From Burkholderia cepacia ATCC 25416 (GTDB lineage Bacteria > Pseudomonadota > Gammaproteobacteria > Burkholderiales > Burkholderiaceae), in the NCBI RefSeq assembly GCF_001411495.1, contig NZ_CP012981.1, forward strand, positions 1,736,001-1,800,000: a stretch of DNA of 64,000 nt, in the 5' to 3' direction. Numbering within the stretch: position 1 is the first letter of the stretch; every line of letters starts with the position of its first letter. A program made the translations under genes and the position numbers. Of the stretch, positions 55,024 to 64,000 are shown piece after piece. The notes below the pieces were generated by a model. That model was not told where the DNA came from. It was given only the letters and a program-made list of their open reading frames with translations, and did not search any database.

Positions 55024-56331
55024 TCATTCGAACTCGAATACCGGACACGGCGCGAGCCACCCCGATCCACTGTTGTTTTCCGGAAGCACGTCGATGTGGC
55101 CACCATAGGGCAGGCGCGCGTGCCGCTTGTATTCGCCGGAGGCGATATCGCCGACGCCGACCGCCAGCACATAGCGGTTGCCGGAGAAGCTCGCGCGCAT
55201 CTTCCAGGTGAACTGGTACGTTCCGGCGGACAGGGGCGGCAGCGCAATATTCATGTGCTGGGTGGTCGCGCTCCACAGCACGATATCGTCGATGCTTTTG
55301 ATCTGAAGTCCGAAGCAAGGCTTCGGGTTCGGCTCGGACACGCTGATCGATACGACGACGCGGAACGCTTCATTGAACGAGAAGGTCGTGCGTTCCTTGC
55401 CGTTCGCATCCTCGATCTTCACGTCGAGAATCGACGTCCGGTCCGACAAGGCCGTCATGGCATCGCTTACCGCCGAGCTGGCGGGGGAATCGGTGTCGGT
55501 GTGCTGTGTCGGCACCTCGATGTCGATCGCGCTCCCGCCTTCTTCGTCGACGAGGTCGTTCGCATAGAGCTTGACCACGTCGCGGCACGGACCGTCCTTT
55601 ACCAGCCGGCCCCGCTTCAGGTAGATGGCCCGGTCGCAGTACTCGACGAGGGTGTTGGTGGAGTGTGTTACCAGCAGGATCGTGACGCCTTCCTTCTGCA
55701 TCTTCCGGATCCGCGTCAGGCATTTGGTCTGAAACGCGGTATCGCCGACCGCAAGTGCCTCGTCGACCACCAGGATATCGGGGGAGACGTGAATGGCTAC
55801 CGCGAATGCGAGCCGGACGTACATGCCCGACGAGTAGGTCTTGACGGGCTGGTCGATGAATTCGCCGATGTCGGCGAACGCTTCGATTTCGTGAAAACGC
55901 GCGCGGATTTCTTCCGACGTGATGCCCATGATCCGTGCAGACAGCATCACGTTCTCGCGGCCGCTGAATTCCGGATTGAACCCGGCGCCGAGTTCCAGCA
56001 GTGCGGAGATCCGGCCGTTGACCGTGACCGAGCCGTCGCTCGGCGACAGCGTGCCGGCAATGATTTGCAGCAATGTCGACTTTCCGGAACCGTTTCTGCC
56101 AATGATTCCGATGGTCTCGCCCCGCCGGACGGGGAAAGAGACGTCGTGCAGCGCCCAGAAATCGCGACCGTATTGCCGGGAATTGCTCCCAGGGAGCTTG
56201 ATGCGAGTCGCGAGCGAGTGCCGCAGCCGGTCCGCCGGTTTGTCGTAGATACGGAAGCACTTGGAAAGGTGCTCGACGTTGACGAGCAGCTGTTCCGTTT
56301 GGCTTGTAGGTTCAGGCTCGCGAGTTTGCAT
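55024..56331 (-). CDS. wzt: O-antigen ABC transporter ATPase Wzt with C-terminal binding domain
   Basis: The 435-residue product has Walker A (IGRNGSGKSTLLQIIAG), the ABC signature in YSSGMYVRLAFAVA and Walker B (ILVVDEALAVGD), over about residues 20-265. A beta-rich C-terminal domain of about 160 residues follows (IDDIVLWSATTQHMNIALPP ... FTWKMRASFSGNRYVLAVGV). That domain in Wzt proteins recognises the terminal modification of the finished O-polysaccharide. It energises export across the inner membrane with the Wzm encoded 3.6 kb upstream. The start ATG 56331 is before the ABC fold; its 3' end overlaps the fusion-protein start region. Confidence 0.94.
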   Translation of the reverse strand: MQTREPEPTSQTEQLLVNVEHLSKCFRIYDKPADRLRHSLATRIKLPGSNSRQYGRDFWALHDVSFPVRRGETIGIIGRNGSGKSTLLQIIAGTLSPSDGSVTVNGRISALLELGAGFNPEFSGRENVMLSARIMGITSEEIRARFHEIEAFADIGEFIDQPVKTYSSGMYVRLAFAVAIHVSPDILVVDEALAVGDTAFQTKCLTRIRKMQKEGVTILLVTHSTNTLVEYCDRAIYLKRGRLVKDGPCRDVVKLYANDLVDEEGGSAIDIEVPTQHTDTDSPASSAVSDAMTALSDRTSILDVKIEDANGKERTTFSFNEAFRVVVSISVSEPNPKPCFGLQIKSIDDIVLWSATTQHMNIALPPLSAGTYQFTWKMRASFSGNRYVLAVGVGDIASGEYKRHARLPYGGHIDVLPENNSGSGWLAPCPVFEFE

Positions 56332-56463
56332 GAGAGGGAGCGAGTTAGCTTTCACGTGTTCAGCGCAGGCGGAAAAAAGACGATCGCACAGTAGGCTCAG
56401 GGGTCGGATGCTGACTTGCCTCGCGGCCACCACGGTGGCACGGCGAGGTCAGCATTCGTTCGG

Positions 56464-57702
56464 TTACCGCGAATGCATCAGCCTATTGTAGAGGTCCCGT
56501 TTGGTGCGAACGCACGCATCGAGATCATACTTGTCCTTCAGGAGCTGACGGGCGTTCGTGGACAGCGTCGCCAGCATCTCGCGATTCTGGGCGAGCTCGA
56601 TGATTGTGTCGGCAAATTCAGCCGCCGTATCGCAAATGACGATATCCCGACGGTTGACGGCGCCCAGCCCCTCGCAGCCCTTTGCCGTGCTGAGAACGGG
56701 AATGCCGTTGCTCATCGCTTCCAGAATCTTGACGCGCACGCCGCCGCCTGAAAGCAGGGGAACAAACAGTAGATGTGCATCCGCCAGAATCGGGTCGAGC
56801 GACGGCACGAAGCCGTGAACGAAGATGTGTCGTCCGTCGTGCAGCGCCTTGAGATCGTCCGGCGGGTTGCCTCCGGTGAAATGGAGCTTGATGTTGTGCG
56901 TCTCGAGCTTGTCGCGTACCAGTGGGAGAATGTCGCGGACAAACCACGCAACGCCTTCCGCATTCGGATACCACCAGAAGCCACCCATCCAGAGCAGGTT
57001 GACCTCGTTGGTCGGCTTCGCTCGGTAGTCGGTGTCCTTGATCGGGAAGCACAGCGGCAAATAGTGCTTCTCCACGGGCGCCTTCACGCGCTCCATGTCT
57101 TCGCGTGAAATGAACGTCATGGCGTCGAAGCGCCAGACGTTGTCGATTTCGACGCGTCGGGCGTTGCGGCGGCTGATCTCGGCGATGCGCGCGACCGCTG
57201 CTTTTTTCCAGCCTGTCAGCTGCGCGGGAATCCAGAACGGGAAGAGATCGGATTCGATGTTGTGACTGACCAGGACGGCCGGCAACGCCGGGAAGAACTT
57301 GCGGAAAAACGCCAGATGACTGCTGTGCACCTCAAGCATGTCGATCTTCTTTTCCTTGACGATCCGGCGCGCACTGCGAATTGCCGCAGGGCTGAAGTAG
57401 CTCGCATCCATGAACGGAAGGCCATGGAAGCAATGGACCAGTGAATGCCATGCTCGTCCGGGCGTACCCATGTCGGCAGGCATGGCAGCCCGCGGCTCCA
57501 CGTGGACCGATTTGAAATGTCGTTCATATAGCGAACGATTTTCCTCGATCTTCTTTTTTTCCTCGTCTCCACCGATGGTGAACAGATGGAAATCATACTC
57601 GTCGACCAGCGGCGCGAGCGTATTCATCACGTAGATCGGGCCCCCCGCGCTGGCAGGAAGCGGCGGGGACAGCGTAAAAACGAGGATGCTCTTTTTCTGC
57701 AT
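56464..57702 (-). CDS. Glycosyltransferase, GT-B fold (family 4-like)
   Basis: The 412-residue product has an N-terminal domain beginning SILVFTLSPPLPASAGGPI and a C-terminal nucleotide-sugar domain with WMGGFWWYPNAEGVAWFV, VHGFVPSLDPILADAHLLFV and the retaining-GT segment SGGGVRVKILEAMSNGIPVL, containing the E-x7-E-type glutamates. It probably adds one O-antigen sugar in the cytoplasm. ATG 57702 is 2 bp from the upstream stop; a TTG 21 bp upstream is less likely. It lies between the acyltransferase and Wzt genes in the operon. Confidence 0.9.
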   Translation of the reverse strand: MQKKSILVFTLSPPLPASAGGPIYVMNTLAPLVDEYDFHLFTIGGDEEKKKIEENRSLYERHFKSVHVEPRAAMPADMGTPGRAWHSLVHCFHGLPFMDASYFSPAAIRSARRIVKEKKIDMLEVHSSHLAFFRKFFPALPAVLVSHNIESDLFPFWIPAQLTGWKKAAVARIAEISRRNARRVEIDNVWRFDAMTFISREDMERVKAPVEKHYLPLCFPIKDTDYRAKPTNEVNLLWMGGFWWYPNAEGVAWFVRDILPLVRDKLETHNIKLHFTGGNPPDDLKALHDGRHIFVHGFVPSLDPILADAHLLFVPLLSGGGVRVKILEAMSNGIPVLSTAKGCEGLGAVNRRDIVICDTAAEFADTIIELAQNREMLATLSTNARQLLKDKYDLDACVRTKRDLYNRLMHSR

Positions 57703-57703
57703 A

Positions 57704-58339
57704 TTAGCCACGGGATTCGTCAAACACGTCGGTGTCGAAGAAAGGAGAAAAGTCGGTCAGATAGGCAATGTCGGGATTGCGTTGACCGATGATTTTTGCG
57801 GGCACACCACCGACCACGGTGAAATCCGGGACGTCTTTCGTGACGACCGCGCCGGCCGCGACGACTGCGCCTTTGCCGATCGTCACGCCTGGCAGGATAA
57901 TGGCGCGCGCGCCCAGCCATGCGTGGTCGTGGATGGTCACGACGCCGCCGATCGACATGAAACCCGGGTGGTTGTGATCGTGATGCAGGCTGAGGAGGCA
58001 GCACTGGAACGAGATGTTGACGTTGTTTCCGATCTCGATGCCCGTGCGACCGTCCAGGTAGATCTCACGATTGAGCACGCAGTTGTCGCCGATGCGCACG
58101 TTGCAGCGTGTGTGGTACCCGGTGAAGAACTGCCGCATGCTGACGTGCGTTCGTTGGCCGATGACGATACCCAGCACGCGTCGATAGTAGAAGTTGCGGA
58201 CTCTTTCAATCGGCATGCGCGCAATGAAGTTGTTGCCGATGTAGTACTTGAGCGCGGCCAGAAAAAAATACGTCGACGACGCTAGCAGGCGGGCCTTGAT
58301 CCTGCTTTTCATGCGGCCTCGGAAGCTTGCATTGGTCAT
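57704..58339 (-). CDS. Hexapeptide-repeat acyltransferase (O-antigen O-acetyltransferase-like)
   Basis: The 211-residue product has left-handed beta-helix hexapeptide repeats ([28 protein letters not shown], then [20 protein letters not shown], about residues 85-175) and the closing segment [11 protein letters not shown]. It has the catalytic His region HHDHNHPG typical of maltose/galactoside-acetyltransferase-like enzymes. The first 60 residues ([18 protein letters not shown]) are amphipathic and may associate with membrane. It probably transfers an acetyl group to an O-antigen sugar. Its stop is 2 bp before the next start. Confidence 0.9.
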   Translation of the reverse strand: MTNASFRGRMKSRIKARLLASSTYFFLAALKYYIGNNFIARMPIERVRNFYYRRVLGIVIGQRTHVSMRQFFTGYHTRCNVRIGDNCVLNREIYLDGRTGIEIGNNVNISFQCCLLSLHHDHNHPGFMSIGGVVTIHDHAWLGARAIILPGVTIGKGAVVAAGAVVTKDVPDFTVVGGVPAKIIGQRNPDIAYLTDFSPFFDTDVFDESRG

Positions 58340-58428
58340 GATGTGAGGGAGCGGTTGATCAGACGGTTGCTGTCGTCGCGCGCCGGAAAGGACGACGACT
58401 GCAACCGCCTTTGCGCGATGGCGGAAGG

Positions 58429-59856
58429 CTAGCTTCGACCGTAGTTGTCGTCGAAGCGGACGATGTCGTCTTCGCCGAGGTAGTCGCCGCTCTGGACTTC
58501 GATCATCACGAGGTCGACGACGCCCGGATTGGTCAGACGGTGCTTGTGTCCGGCCGGGATATAGGTCGATTCATTGGTGCGCAGGTAAAACTCCTCATCG
58601 TTGTTGACGACGAGGGCCATGCCGCTCACCACGATCCAGTGTTCGCTGCGATGATGATGCAACTGCAGGCTGAGGCTTGCGCCCGGTTTGACCTCGATTC
58701 GCTTGATCTTGAAGCGGGTGCTTTCTTCGAGAACCGTATACATGCCCCACGGACGGCCTACCGTTCGATGTACCCGGAAGGTTTCGTGGCCTTGCGACTT
58801 GAGGGCCGCGTAGACGTGCCGAACGTCTTGCGCGCGATTGCGATCGGCAATGAGGAGTGCGTCGGGGGTGTCGACGACCAGGAGGTCCTTGACGCCTACG
58901 GCGCCGACCAGCCGGTTGTCGCTACGGATGTAGCAATTGCTGACATCGTGGAGCAGCGCTTCGCCGTCCACACGATTGCCGTGGTCGTCCGGTTTCAACA
59001 GGTCGCCGAGCGCATTCCACGAACCGATATCGCTCCAGCCGATATCGCAGCGCACGACCTCGACCTTGTCGGAGCGCTCCATCAGCGCGTAGTCGATCGA
59101 AATATCGGGCGTGCGATTCAGCAGGTCACCGTTCAGTTCGACCAATGAAACGCCGCCGCCTTCCGACTGACGAGACTGCGCGATGCATGCACGCGTGGCT
59201 TCGAGCACGTCGGGGCAATGTTTTGCCATTTCCGCCAGCAGGAATGCGGCGGTAAAGCAGAACATGCCGGAGTTCCACAGGAACGATCCCGACTCGACGT
59301 ATTGCCTGGCCACGTCCGCCGTCGGCTTTTCCACGAATCGCTTGACCCGCGTGCCGTCTGCCTCGATGTATCCGTATGCGGTTTCCGCAAACGTCGGCGT
59401 GATGCCGAAGGTGACCAGCGCACCCTTGAGCGCCAAGGCGGCAGCTTCCTGGACGGCGGTCGCGAAGGCGGCATCGTCTGTCACGAGGTGGTCCGCGGGA
59501 AGCACCAGCAGGATTGCATTTTCGCCGAGCGTTGCGGCAACACGCAGCGCGGCGGCGGCGATCGCGACGGCCGTATTGCGGCCGAACGGCTCGAGGATGA
59601 ACGACGTCGACAGATGCCCGGTATTGACGGTGCTGAATTCGTCGCTTGTCTTGAAGTACAACTCGCGGTTCGTGACGGTCACGACTTCGGTGACGCCCGG
59701 AAGCTGGGCGCCGCGCTTGAATGCCTTTTGCAGCAGGCTCTCGCCATCTTCGAGGCGGATGAACGGCTTCGGATGGGATTCGCGCGAAACGGGCCACAGG
59801 CGAGAGCCTGCGCCGCCACACAGGATGGTGGGAACTATTTGGGGCTGCGTCGACAT
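58429..59856 (-). CDS. manC: Mannose-1-phosphate guanylyltransferase / mannose-6-phosphate isomerase ManC
   Basis: The 475-residue product is the bifunctional type II enzyme: the pyrophosphorylase signature [19 protein letters not shown] (residues 15-33), [14 protein letters not shown] in the middle, and a C-terminal cupin-like isomerase domain with [18 protein letters not shown] and [14 protein letters not shown]. It makes GDP-mannose, so the O-antigen should contain mannose or a GDP-mannose-derived sugar. No phosphomannomutase or GDP-mannose-modifying enzyme is encoded in the window. It is 89 bp upstream of the acyltransferase on the same strand. Confidence 0.96.
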   Translation of the reverse strand: MSTQPQIVPTILCGGAGSRLWPVSRESHPKPFIRLEDGESLLQKAFKRGAQLPGVTEVVTVTNRELYFKTSDEFSTVNTGHLSTSFILEPFGRNTAVAIAAAALRVAATLGENAILLVLPADHLVTDDAAFATAVQEAAALALKGALVTFGITPTFAETAYGYIEADGTRVKRFVEKPTADVARQYVESGSFLWNSGMFCFTAAFLLAEMAKHCPDVLEATRACIAQSRQSEGGGVSLVELNGDLLNRTPDISIDYALMERSDKVEVVRCDIGWSDIGSWNALGDLLKPDDHGNRVDGEALLHDVSNCYIRSDNRLVGAVGVKDLLVVDTPDALLIADRNRAQDVRHVYAALKSQGHETFRVHRTVGRPWGMYTVLEESTRFKIKRIEVKPGASLSLQLHHHRSEHWIVVSGMALVVNNDEEFYLRTNESTYIPAGHKHRLTNPGVVDLVMIEVQSGDYLGEDDIVRFDDNYGRS

Positions 59857-59973
59857 GTGCAGAATATCTCCGGTGATTGCTCTATCGCGTCATGATCCGA
59901 TCGGTCGGCGATCTATCCGCGTGCACGGCCACTGCCACTGATGCAAGGCGGCAGGCGAGCGCGCTGGCATGGA

Positions 59974-60801
59974 TTACAGGACGTCTGCGAATCCCTTTCG
60001 GGTCCGCTGGAACCACCAGAATCCGAACCACGCGAGAAGCAGCGATGCGATCATGCAGGTTAGCCAGTTCGTCCAGTCGGGGGGGTGCCCGAAGATCAGC
60101 GTGTTGCGTCCCTCTTCGATGATGAACGTAAGGGGGTTGAGTTCGATCCAGGATCGATACTGTGGCGGCAGATTCGACACGGGGTAGAAAACCGGCGACA
60201 GGAACATCAGCACTGACGTGATGACACCGGTAATCTGCGAAATGTCTCGAATGTAGACGCCCAAAGCCGACAGAAACCATGCGAGCCCCAGTGAGCCGAC
60301 GATCAGCGGCAGCATGACGACGGGGAACAGGATGGCGGTCCAGGGCAGCGAGTGGATAAGGATGCACTCGGCGATGATCAGGACCAGCAGGCTGATCGCG
60401 CTGTGGAACAGCGCTGACGCGAGCGCGACCACCGGCAGTATCTCGAGCGGGAAAATAACCTTCTTGACGTAGTTGACGTTTGCAAGGATCAACGTCGGCG
60501 CCCGGTTGATGCACTCTGCCAGCAGGCTGTGGAGGATCAGGCCGACGAACAGGACGATCGCGAAGCTTGCCTTGTCGTCGCTCGTGGTACCCCACCGCGA
60601 CTTGAAGATGACGGAGAAGAAGAAGGTGTAGACGACGAGCATCAGCACGGGATTGAAGAACGACCACGCAAGACCCATTGCTGACCCGCGATAGCGCCCG
60701 ACGACCTCGCGTTGAGTCATTTGCAGAATCAGTCCGCGATTACGGTAAATGCTACGGGCGATCGCCATCGGCGATGCCGGGTGCTTCGAGTTCGGATTCA
60801 T
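59974..60801 (-). CDS. wzm: O-antigen ABC transporter permease Wzm
   Basis: The 275-residue inner-membrane protein has the ABC-2 permease pattern: six predicted membrane segments, with QREVVGRYRGSAMGLAWSFF near the N-terminus (typical Wzm/TagG signature) and FLSPVFYPVSNLPPQYRSW in the fifth-loop region. It forms the export channel for the undecaprenyl-linked O-polysaccharide with Wzt. ATG 60801 is chosen; a second start at 60768 would shorten it by 11 residues. It is the first gene of the minus-strand block; the promoter must lie in the gap to 61547. Confidence 0.93.
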   Translation of the reverse strand: MNPNSKHPASPMAIARSIYRNRGLILQMTQREVVGRYRGSAMGLAWSFFNPVLMLVVYTFFFSVIFKSRWGTTSDDKASFAIVLFVGLILHSLLAECINRAPTLILANVNYVKKVIFPLEILPVVALASALFHSAISLLVLIIAECILIHSLPWTAILFPVVMLPLIVGSLGLAWFLSALGVYIRDISQITGVITSVLMFLSPVFYPVSNLPPQYRSWIELNPLTFIIEEGRNTLIFGHPPDWTNWLTCMIASLLLAWFGFWWFQRTRKGFADVL

Positions 60802-61547
60802 CAAGTTGCGTGTCGTTGCATTCGGATCGGTGATGGAGCCCCCAACCCCTCGCCCACGTGGCGCAGCCATTGTTGCGGGGTGTCGTGAGTCTGAAAAAGG
60901 CGGCAATCCAGTTGGCCGCGACGTTTCAATGTGCTCCCGACTTCAATCCTGAGCGATCGGGCAAACAAGGTGCCATCGCCCGCAACGTATTCTAATGCAG
61001 GCCATCCGTCCAGCCCTGGACTGAAGCGCTCTCTGCCTTGATCGGCGGCGCTTGGTGACGCTGGGTTGAGACCGGACCGGTACCGACTGACGACGGCTCG
61101 CCCATGGAAACCAAGCATGATCGCCGGAATGCCGATGACGCGCAATAGATGTTAATGTTTTCACATCTTTTAACAACTAGGCGTCCGGCGGGGGATTGAC
61201 ATGCTCAGGCCTCCTGGTGTTTATGAGATACGGCATTCGGCGCCGCGAGAGAGGCGCGTCCTGGAAGGGGCGCGTATCTCGTGCTGGAACCCGTCCGGCC
61301 GTGGCTCGCCCTGGTCGCCGATCAGGGCCGAACGCGTTGGGCCGGCACGGATCGAGGGCAGCGGCATTGCACGGCGTCCCGGGACGGGCGCGTCCGGCAA
61401 GGGTGCGAGCAGTTAGAATTGCACCCGTATCGCGAGCACGCGGCAGGCATTCCCTGCACGCCTGACAAATGAGTAAGCCCGCTGTCTCCCAGACGGGCCA
61501 GCCAACCCATCGCGCTTGCTGCAGTCAAGCGCTTAGCCGAATTCCGG
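60802..61547. promoter_or_regulatory. Divergent intergenic region of the O-antigen locus
   Basis: These 746 bp separate the two divergent O-antigen blocks and hold no gene I can support. An inverted repeat AGATGT-N10-ACATCT at 61147-61168 is followed by TTTT and lies in a short A/T-rich island; it may be an operator or a weak terminator. TTGACA at 61196 has no well-spaced -10 box. No JUMPstart element was found. Confidence 0.45.
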
Positions 61548-62402
61548 ATGAATGTCATAAGCGCCCCACAACGTCAGTCCGATGACGTCGATGGTCTCTC
61601 CATTTCCCTGGTCGTATACCGCCCCGATATCGCGCAGCTGCGGCAGACGCTCGACAGCCTCGGCGCAGCGTGCGAGAACCTGCGGGTGGTTTCACCTGAA
61701 TACCCCGTCGAGCTGTTCCTGGTCGACAACGGCGGACTCTGCGACATTTCGGGGGCGGTCGACCGGCTCAGCGCGCAAGGCGTGGCATGCCGAATATTGA
61801 CGGGGCATGGCAACGTCGGTTACGGGCGTGGCCACAATCTTGCGATCGAGCATTCCAGCGGGTCGTTGCACTTGATCCTGAATCCGGATATCGATCTGGA
61901 TCCGCAGGCATTGGTGTTGGCCCGTACGTTTTTCAAATCGCACGCCGATACGGGCTTGATCGCTCCCTGGGTCGGGGACGGAGCAGGCGGGTTTCAGTAT
62001 CTCTGTCGCCGGTTTCCGTCGATCGTCGACCTGCTGGTTCGCGGCTTCTTGCCGACCTGGGCCAGACGGCCGTTCCGGAAGCGACTTGCCCGCTATGAAA
62101 TGCGCGATACCATCGACGGCATGTCCGTCGTCTGGGATCCCCCAATCATCAGCGGTTGTTTCATGCTGTTTCGAACGAACGTGCTGAAGACGCTAGGGGG
62201 CTTTGACCCTCGTTATTTCCTGTATTTCGAGGACTACGACTTGAGCTTGCGCACCCACAATGTCGCGCGTGTCGCCTATGTCCCGTCCATCCGCGTGATT
62301 CATCACGGCGGAGGCGCCTCGCGCAAGGGCTTCGCGCACATTCGGATGTTCGCAGTGTCCGCGCTGAAGTTCTATAGCCGGTTCGGCTGGAGGTTGTGGT
62401 GA
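61548..62402 (+). CDS. GT2 glycosyltransferase, rhamnosyltransferase-like
   Basis: The 284-residue product is a GT-A enzyme with ISLVVYRPDIAQLRQTL near the start, the nucleotide-binding region FLVDNGG, the DxD motif in LILNPDIDLDP and YFEDYDLSLR at the acceptor side, close to WbbL-type rhamnosyltransferases. It probably uses the dTDP-rhamnose made by RmlBACD to extend or start the O-antigen on the lipid carrier. Its stop overlaps the GTG of the following epimerase, so the plus-strand block is one operon. Confidence 0.9.
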   Translation: MNVISAPQRQSDDVDGLSISLVVYRPDIAQLRQTLDSLGAACENLRVVSPEYPVELFLVDNGGLCDISGAVDRLSAQGVACRILTGHGNVGYGRGHNLAIEHSSGSLHLILNPDIDLDPQALVLARTFFKSHADTGLIAPWVGDGAGGFQYLCRRFPSIVDLLVRGFLPTWARRPFRKRLARYEMRDTIDGMSVVWDPPIISGCFMLFRTNVLKTLGGFDPRYFLYFEDYDLSLRTHNVARVAYVPSIRVIHHGGGASRKGFAHIRMFAVSALKFYSRFGWRLW

Positions 62403-63361
62403 GCCGCATTGTCGTAACCGGTGCGAACGGTTTCGTCGGCCACGCTGTGTGCCGACTTGCGCTGGCGGCGGGGCATACCGTCACGGCGCTGGTGCGCCGG
62501 CCGGGTGGGTGTATCGAGGGCGTGCGAGAGTGGGTGCACGACGCACCTGACTTCGAGGGAGTCGCTGGTGCGTGGCCCGATGATTTGCAGGCCGATTGCG
62601 TGATCCATCTGGCCGCGCGGGTACACGTGATGCACGACAAATCCTCCGATCCGGACGCCGCCTTCGATGCGACCAACGTAATGGGCACGTTGCGGGTTGC
62701 CGATGCCGCGCGCATGCATGGTGTGCGCCGGTTCGTCTTCGCGAGCAGCATCAAGGTAGTGGGCGAGGGCGATGCGGGCGTACCGCTCGCGGAGGATACC
62801 GTCCCGGACCCGCAGGATGCATATGGGCGCTCGAAGCTGCGTGCCGAGCAGCAACTGGCCCGGCTCGGTGAGGCTGGTCTCGAAGTCGTCGTCGTCCGTC
62901 CGCCGCTCGTCTACGGGCCGGGGGTACGCGCCAATTTCCTCCGGATGATGGATGCCGTATTCCGCGGCGCGCCATTGCCCTTGGCCGCGATTCCTGCTCG
63001 TCGCAGCGTTGTCTATGTCGACAACCTTGCCGATGCCCTGCTGCACTGCGCAATCGATCCGCGTGCGGCGGGCGAGTGCTTCCACGTCGCTGACGACGAT
63101 GCGCCCTCGGTTGCCGGATTGCTGCGGATGGTCGGTGACGCGCTCGGCAAGCCGGCAAGGCTGTTCCCGGTGCCGGCAGGTGCGTTGCGCGCGCTCGGTC
63201 GGCTGACCGGTCGAAGCGCTGTCGTCGATCGCCTGACGGGCAGCCTGCAGCTCGACACGGGGCGCTTGAGGCGGGTACTGAATTGGCATCCGCCCTATAC
63301 GACGCGGCAGGGCCTCGAGGCAACGGCCGCATGGTATCGTTCGCGCCACTTACAGAAATAG
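62399..63361 (+). CDS. NAD-dependent nucleotide-sugar epimerase (SDR, WbpV/GalE-like)
   Basis: The 320-residue product is an extended SDR with IVVTGANGFVGHAV at the N-terminus, the segment FVFASSIKVVGEG and the catalytic YGRSKLRAEQQL (Tyr-X3-Lys). It resembles C4-epimerases or C4-reductases of UDP-amino sugars in O-antigen loci, such as WbpV. The GTG start at 62399 overlaps the upstream stop and follows GGAGG by 6 nt; the GTG at 62396 is too close. It probably supplies the UDP-sugar used by the initiating transferase that follows. Confidence 0.88.
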   Translation: MSRIVVTGANGFVGHAVCRLALAAGHTVTALVRRPGGCIEGVREWVHDAPDFEGVAGAWPDDLQADCVIHLAARVHVMHDKSSDPDAAFDATNVMGTLRVADAARMHGVRRFVFASSIKVVGEGDAGVPLAEDTVPDPQDAYGRSKLRAEQQLARLGEAGLEVVVVRPPLVYGPGVRANFLRMMDAVFRGAPLPLAAIPARRSVVYVDNLADALLHCAIDPRAAGECFHVADDDAPSVAGLLRMVGDALGKPARLFPVPAGALRALGRLTGRSAVVDRLTGSLQLDTGRLRRVLNWHPPYTTRQGLEATAAWYRSRHLQK

Positions 63362-63366
63362 GCAAC

Positions 63367-64000
63367 ATGCACTTCACGATTAACACGTGGTTTGCCGCGG
63401 TAGCAGTGGCAACGGGCGCGGCCGTCGCCACGACGACGATCCTGCGCGTGCTGCTCGCCACCGGACTGGCGTGGCGACTTGCCACCGACATTCCAAATGA
63501 ACGCTCGCTGCATACGCGCCCGACGCCGCGCGTCGGTGGCTGGGGCATCGTGCCGGTCTGCGTTGTCGCATTGCTGTGGCTCGCGCCACAGATGTGGTTC
63601 ATCGCCGTGGCGGCGGCGGGGCTGGCGGCCTTGTCGCAGCTCGACGATCGGCGCGGGCTACCCGCTCGTGTGCGGTTTGCGGCGCATTTGACCGCGGTCG
63701 TGGCGCTGATCGTCATCTACCCGGCCGCCGCCCCATGGTGGCTGCTCGTGGGGATTGGTTTCGTGATGGTCTGGCTGACCAATCTCTACAATTTCATGGA
63801 CGGAGCGGACGGCCTCGCCGGCGGCATGGCGCTGTTCGGCTTCGGAGCCTACGCCGTTGCGGCACTGTCCGGCGCGCAACCGTCCCCGGATCTCGTCGTC
63901 GCGGGCGGGGCGATCGCGGGGGCCGCGTTCGGCTTTTTGCTGCTGAACTTCCATCCGGCGCGGCTGTTTCTTGGCGACGCAGGTTCGATCCCTCTCGGAT
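63367..64000 (+). CDS. Undecaprenyl-phosphate sugar-1-phosphate transferase (WecA/WbpL-like), 3' end outside window
   Basis: The first 211 residues are seen. This is a polytopic membrane protein of the GT4/MraY-WecA family: NERSLHTRPTPRVGG (about residue 42), the metal-site motif LYNFMDGADGLAGG (about residue 138) and LFLGDAGSIPLG at the window edge. Such enzymes start O-antigen synthesis by moving a HexNAc-1-phosphate to undecaprenyl phosphate. ATG 63367 is 5 bp after the epimerase stop. The gene directly follows the epimerase and the GT2 in the plus-strand operon. It closely resembles WbpL rather than MraY by the ADG motif. Confidence 0.93.
   Translation, partial: MHFTINTWFAAVAVATGAAVATTTILRVLLATGLAWRLATDIPNERSLHTRPTPRVGGWGIVPVCVVALLWLAPQMWFIAVAAAGLAALSQLDDRRGLPARVRFAAHLTAVVALIVIYPAAAPWWLLVGIGFVMVWLTNLYNFMDGADGLAGGMALFGFGAYAVAALSGAQPSPDLVVAGGAIAGAAFGFLLLNFHPARLFLGDAGSIPLG

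Noticed and set aside
61196..61472. Short open frames in the O-antigen spacer
   Set aside because: Frames of 60-90 codons with Arg/Gly/Ala content, no ribosome-binding site and overlapping one another. Chance frames in GC-rich DNA.

Overview
The window is high-GC DNA (most genes have strongly G/C-biased third positions) and is best explained as chromosome 1 of a Burkholderia, probably of the cepacia complex. Pointers are the run groES-groEL / thiD / rubredoxin / yqgE-ruvX-pyrR-pyrB-pyrC'-plsC / apaH / rmlBACD followed by an ABC-transporter-type O-antigen locus, a CIRCE element in front of groESL, and a trimeric autotransporter with an extended signal peptide. The species is inferred from gene order and content, not from a search. 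No rRNA, tRNA, CRISPR array or intact insertion sequence was seen.

Layout. (1) 1-4184: a divergent cluster with a YheO/DauR-like regulator (cut by the window edge), an ornithine-cyclodeaminase-family protein, a basic-amino-acid-type binding protein and a FAD amino-acid dehydrogenase. It resembles D-arginine or opine catabolism, and the divergent promoter region carries two copies of a GTCTA-N3-TAGAC palindrome. (2) 4185-7270: a secreted low-complexity protein built on a 44-residue (132-bp) repeat, behind a strong sigma-54 promoter match. (3) 7461-10794: an operon for a small Yx(FWY)xxD-type secreted protein, an ECF sigma factor with its membrane anti-sigma factor, a cupredoxin, a DUF1571-like exported protein and an SRPBCC protein. 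(4) 10819-18908: a 25-copy 7-bp minisatellite, then a six-gene operon on the minus strand (OprB-type porin, beta-propeller protein, Tat-exported Dyp peroxidase, FbpABC-like iron transporter) with a Fur-box-like site upstream.

(5) 18909-33765: an accessory region with lower GC and long gaps, organised around a 1914-residue Ser/Thr-rich trimeric autotransporter. Near it lie a TPR-glycosyltransferase that could glycosylate it, two or three very small membrane or exported proteins, two paralogous OmpR-type response regulators with no sensor kinase, an H-NS-family protein, an EAL phosphodiesterase directly after the adhesin, and a GntR regulator. (6) 33766-45225: housekeeping genes: groESL (sigma-70 promoter plus CIRCE), thiD, rubredoxin, an unrecognised protein, yqgE, ruvX, pyrR, pyrB, a catalytically dead dihydroorotase homologue, plsC and apaH.

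(7) 45566-64000: the O-antigen locus. rmlBACD makes dTDP-L-rhamnose. A minus-strand block holds the ABC exporter (Wzm and Wzt, separated by three genes), ManC, an acyltransferase, glycosyltransferases, a UDP-GlcNAc 2-epimerase and a very large pyruvyltransferase/coiled-coil/glycosyltransferase fusion. A plus-strand block at the right edge holds a rhamnosyltransferase-like protein, a nucleotide-sugar epimerase and the start of a WecA/WbpL-type initiating transferase. The strongest candidates for undescribed biology are the fusion protein as a combined capping enzyme and chain-length ruler, the adhesin island with its putative dedicated glycosyltransferase and degenerate response regulator, and the Fur-linked porin/propeller/Dyp-peroxidase/FbpABC operon.
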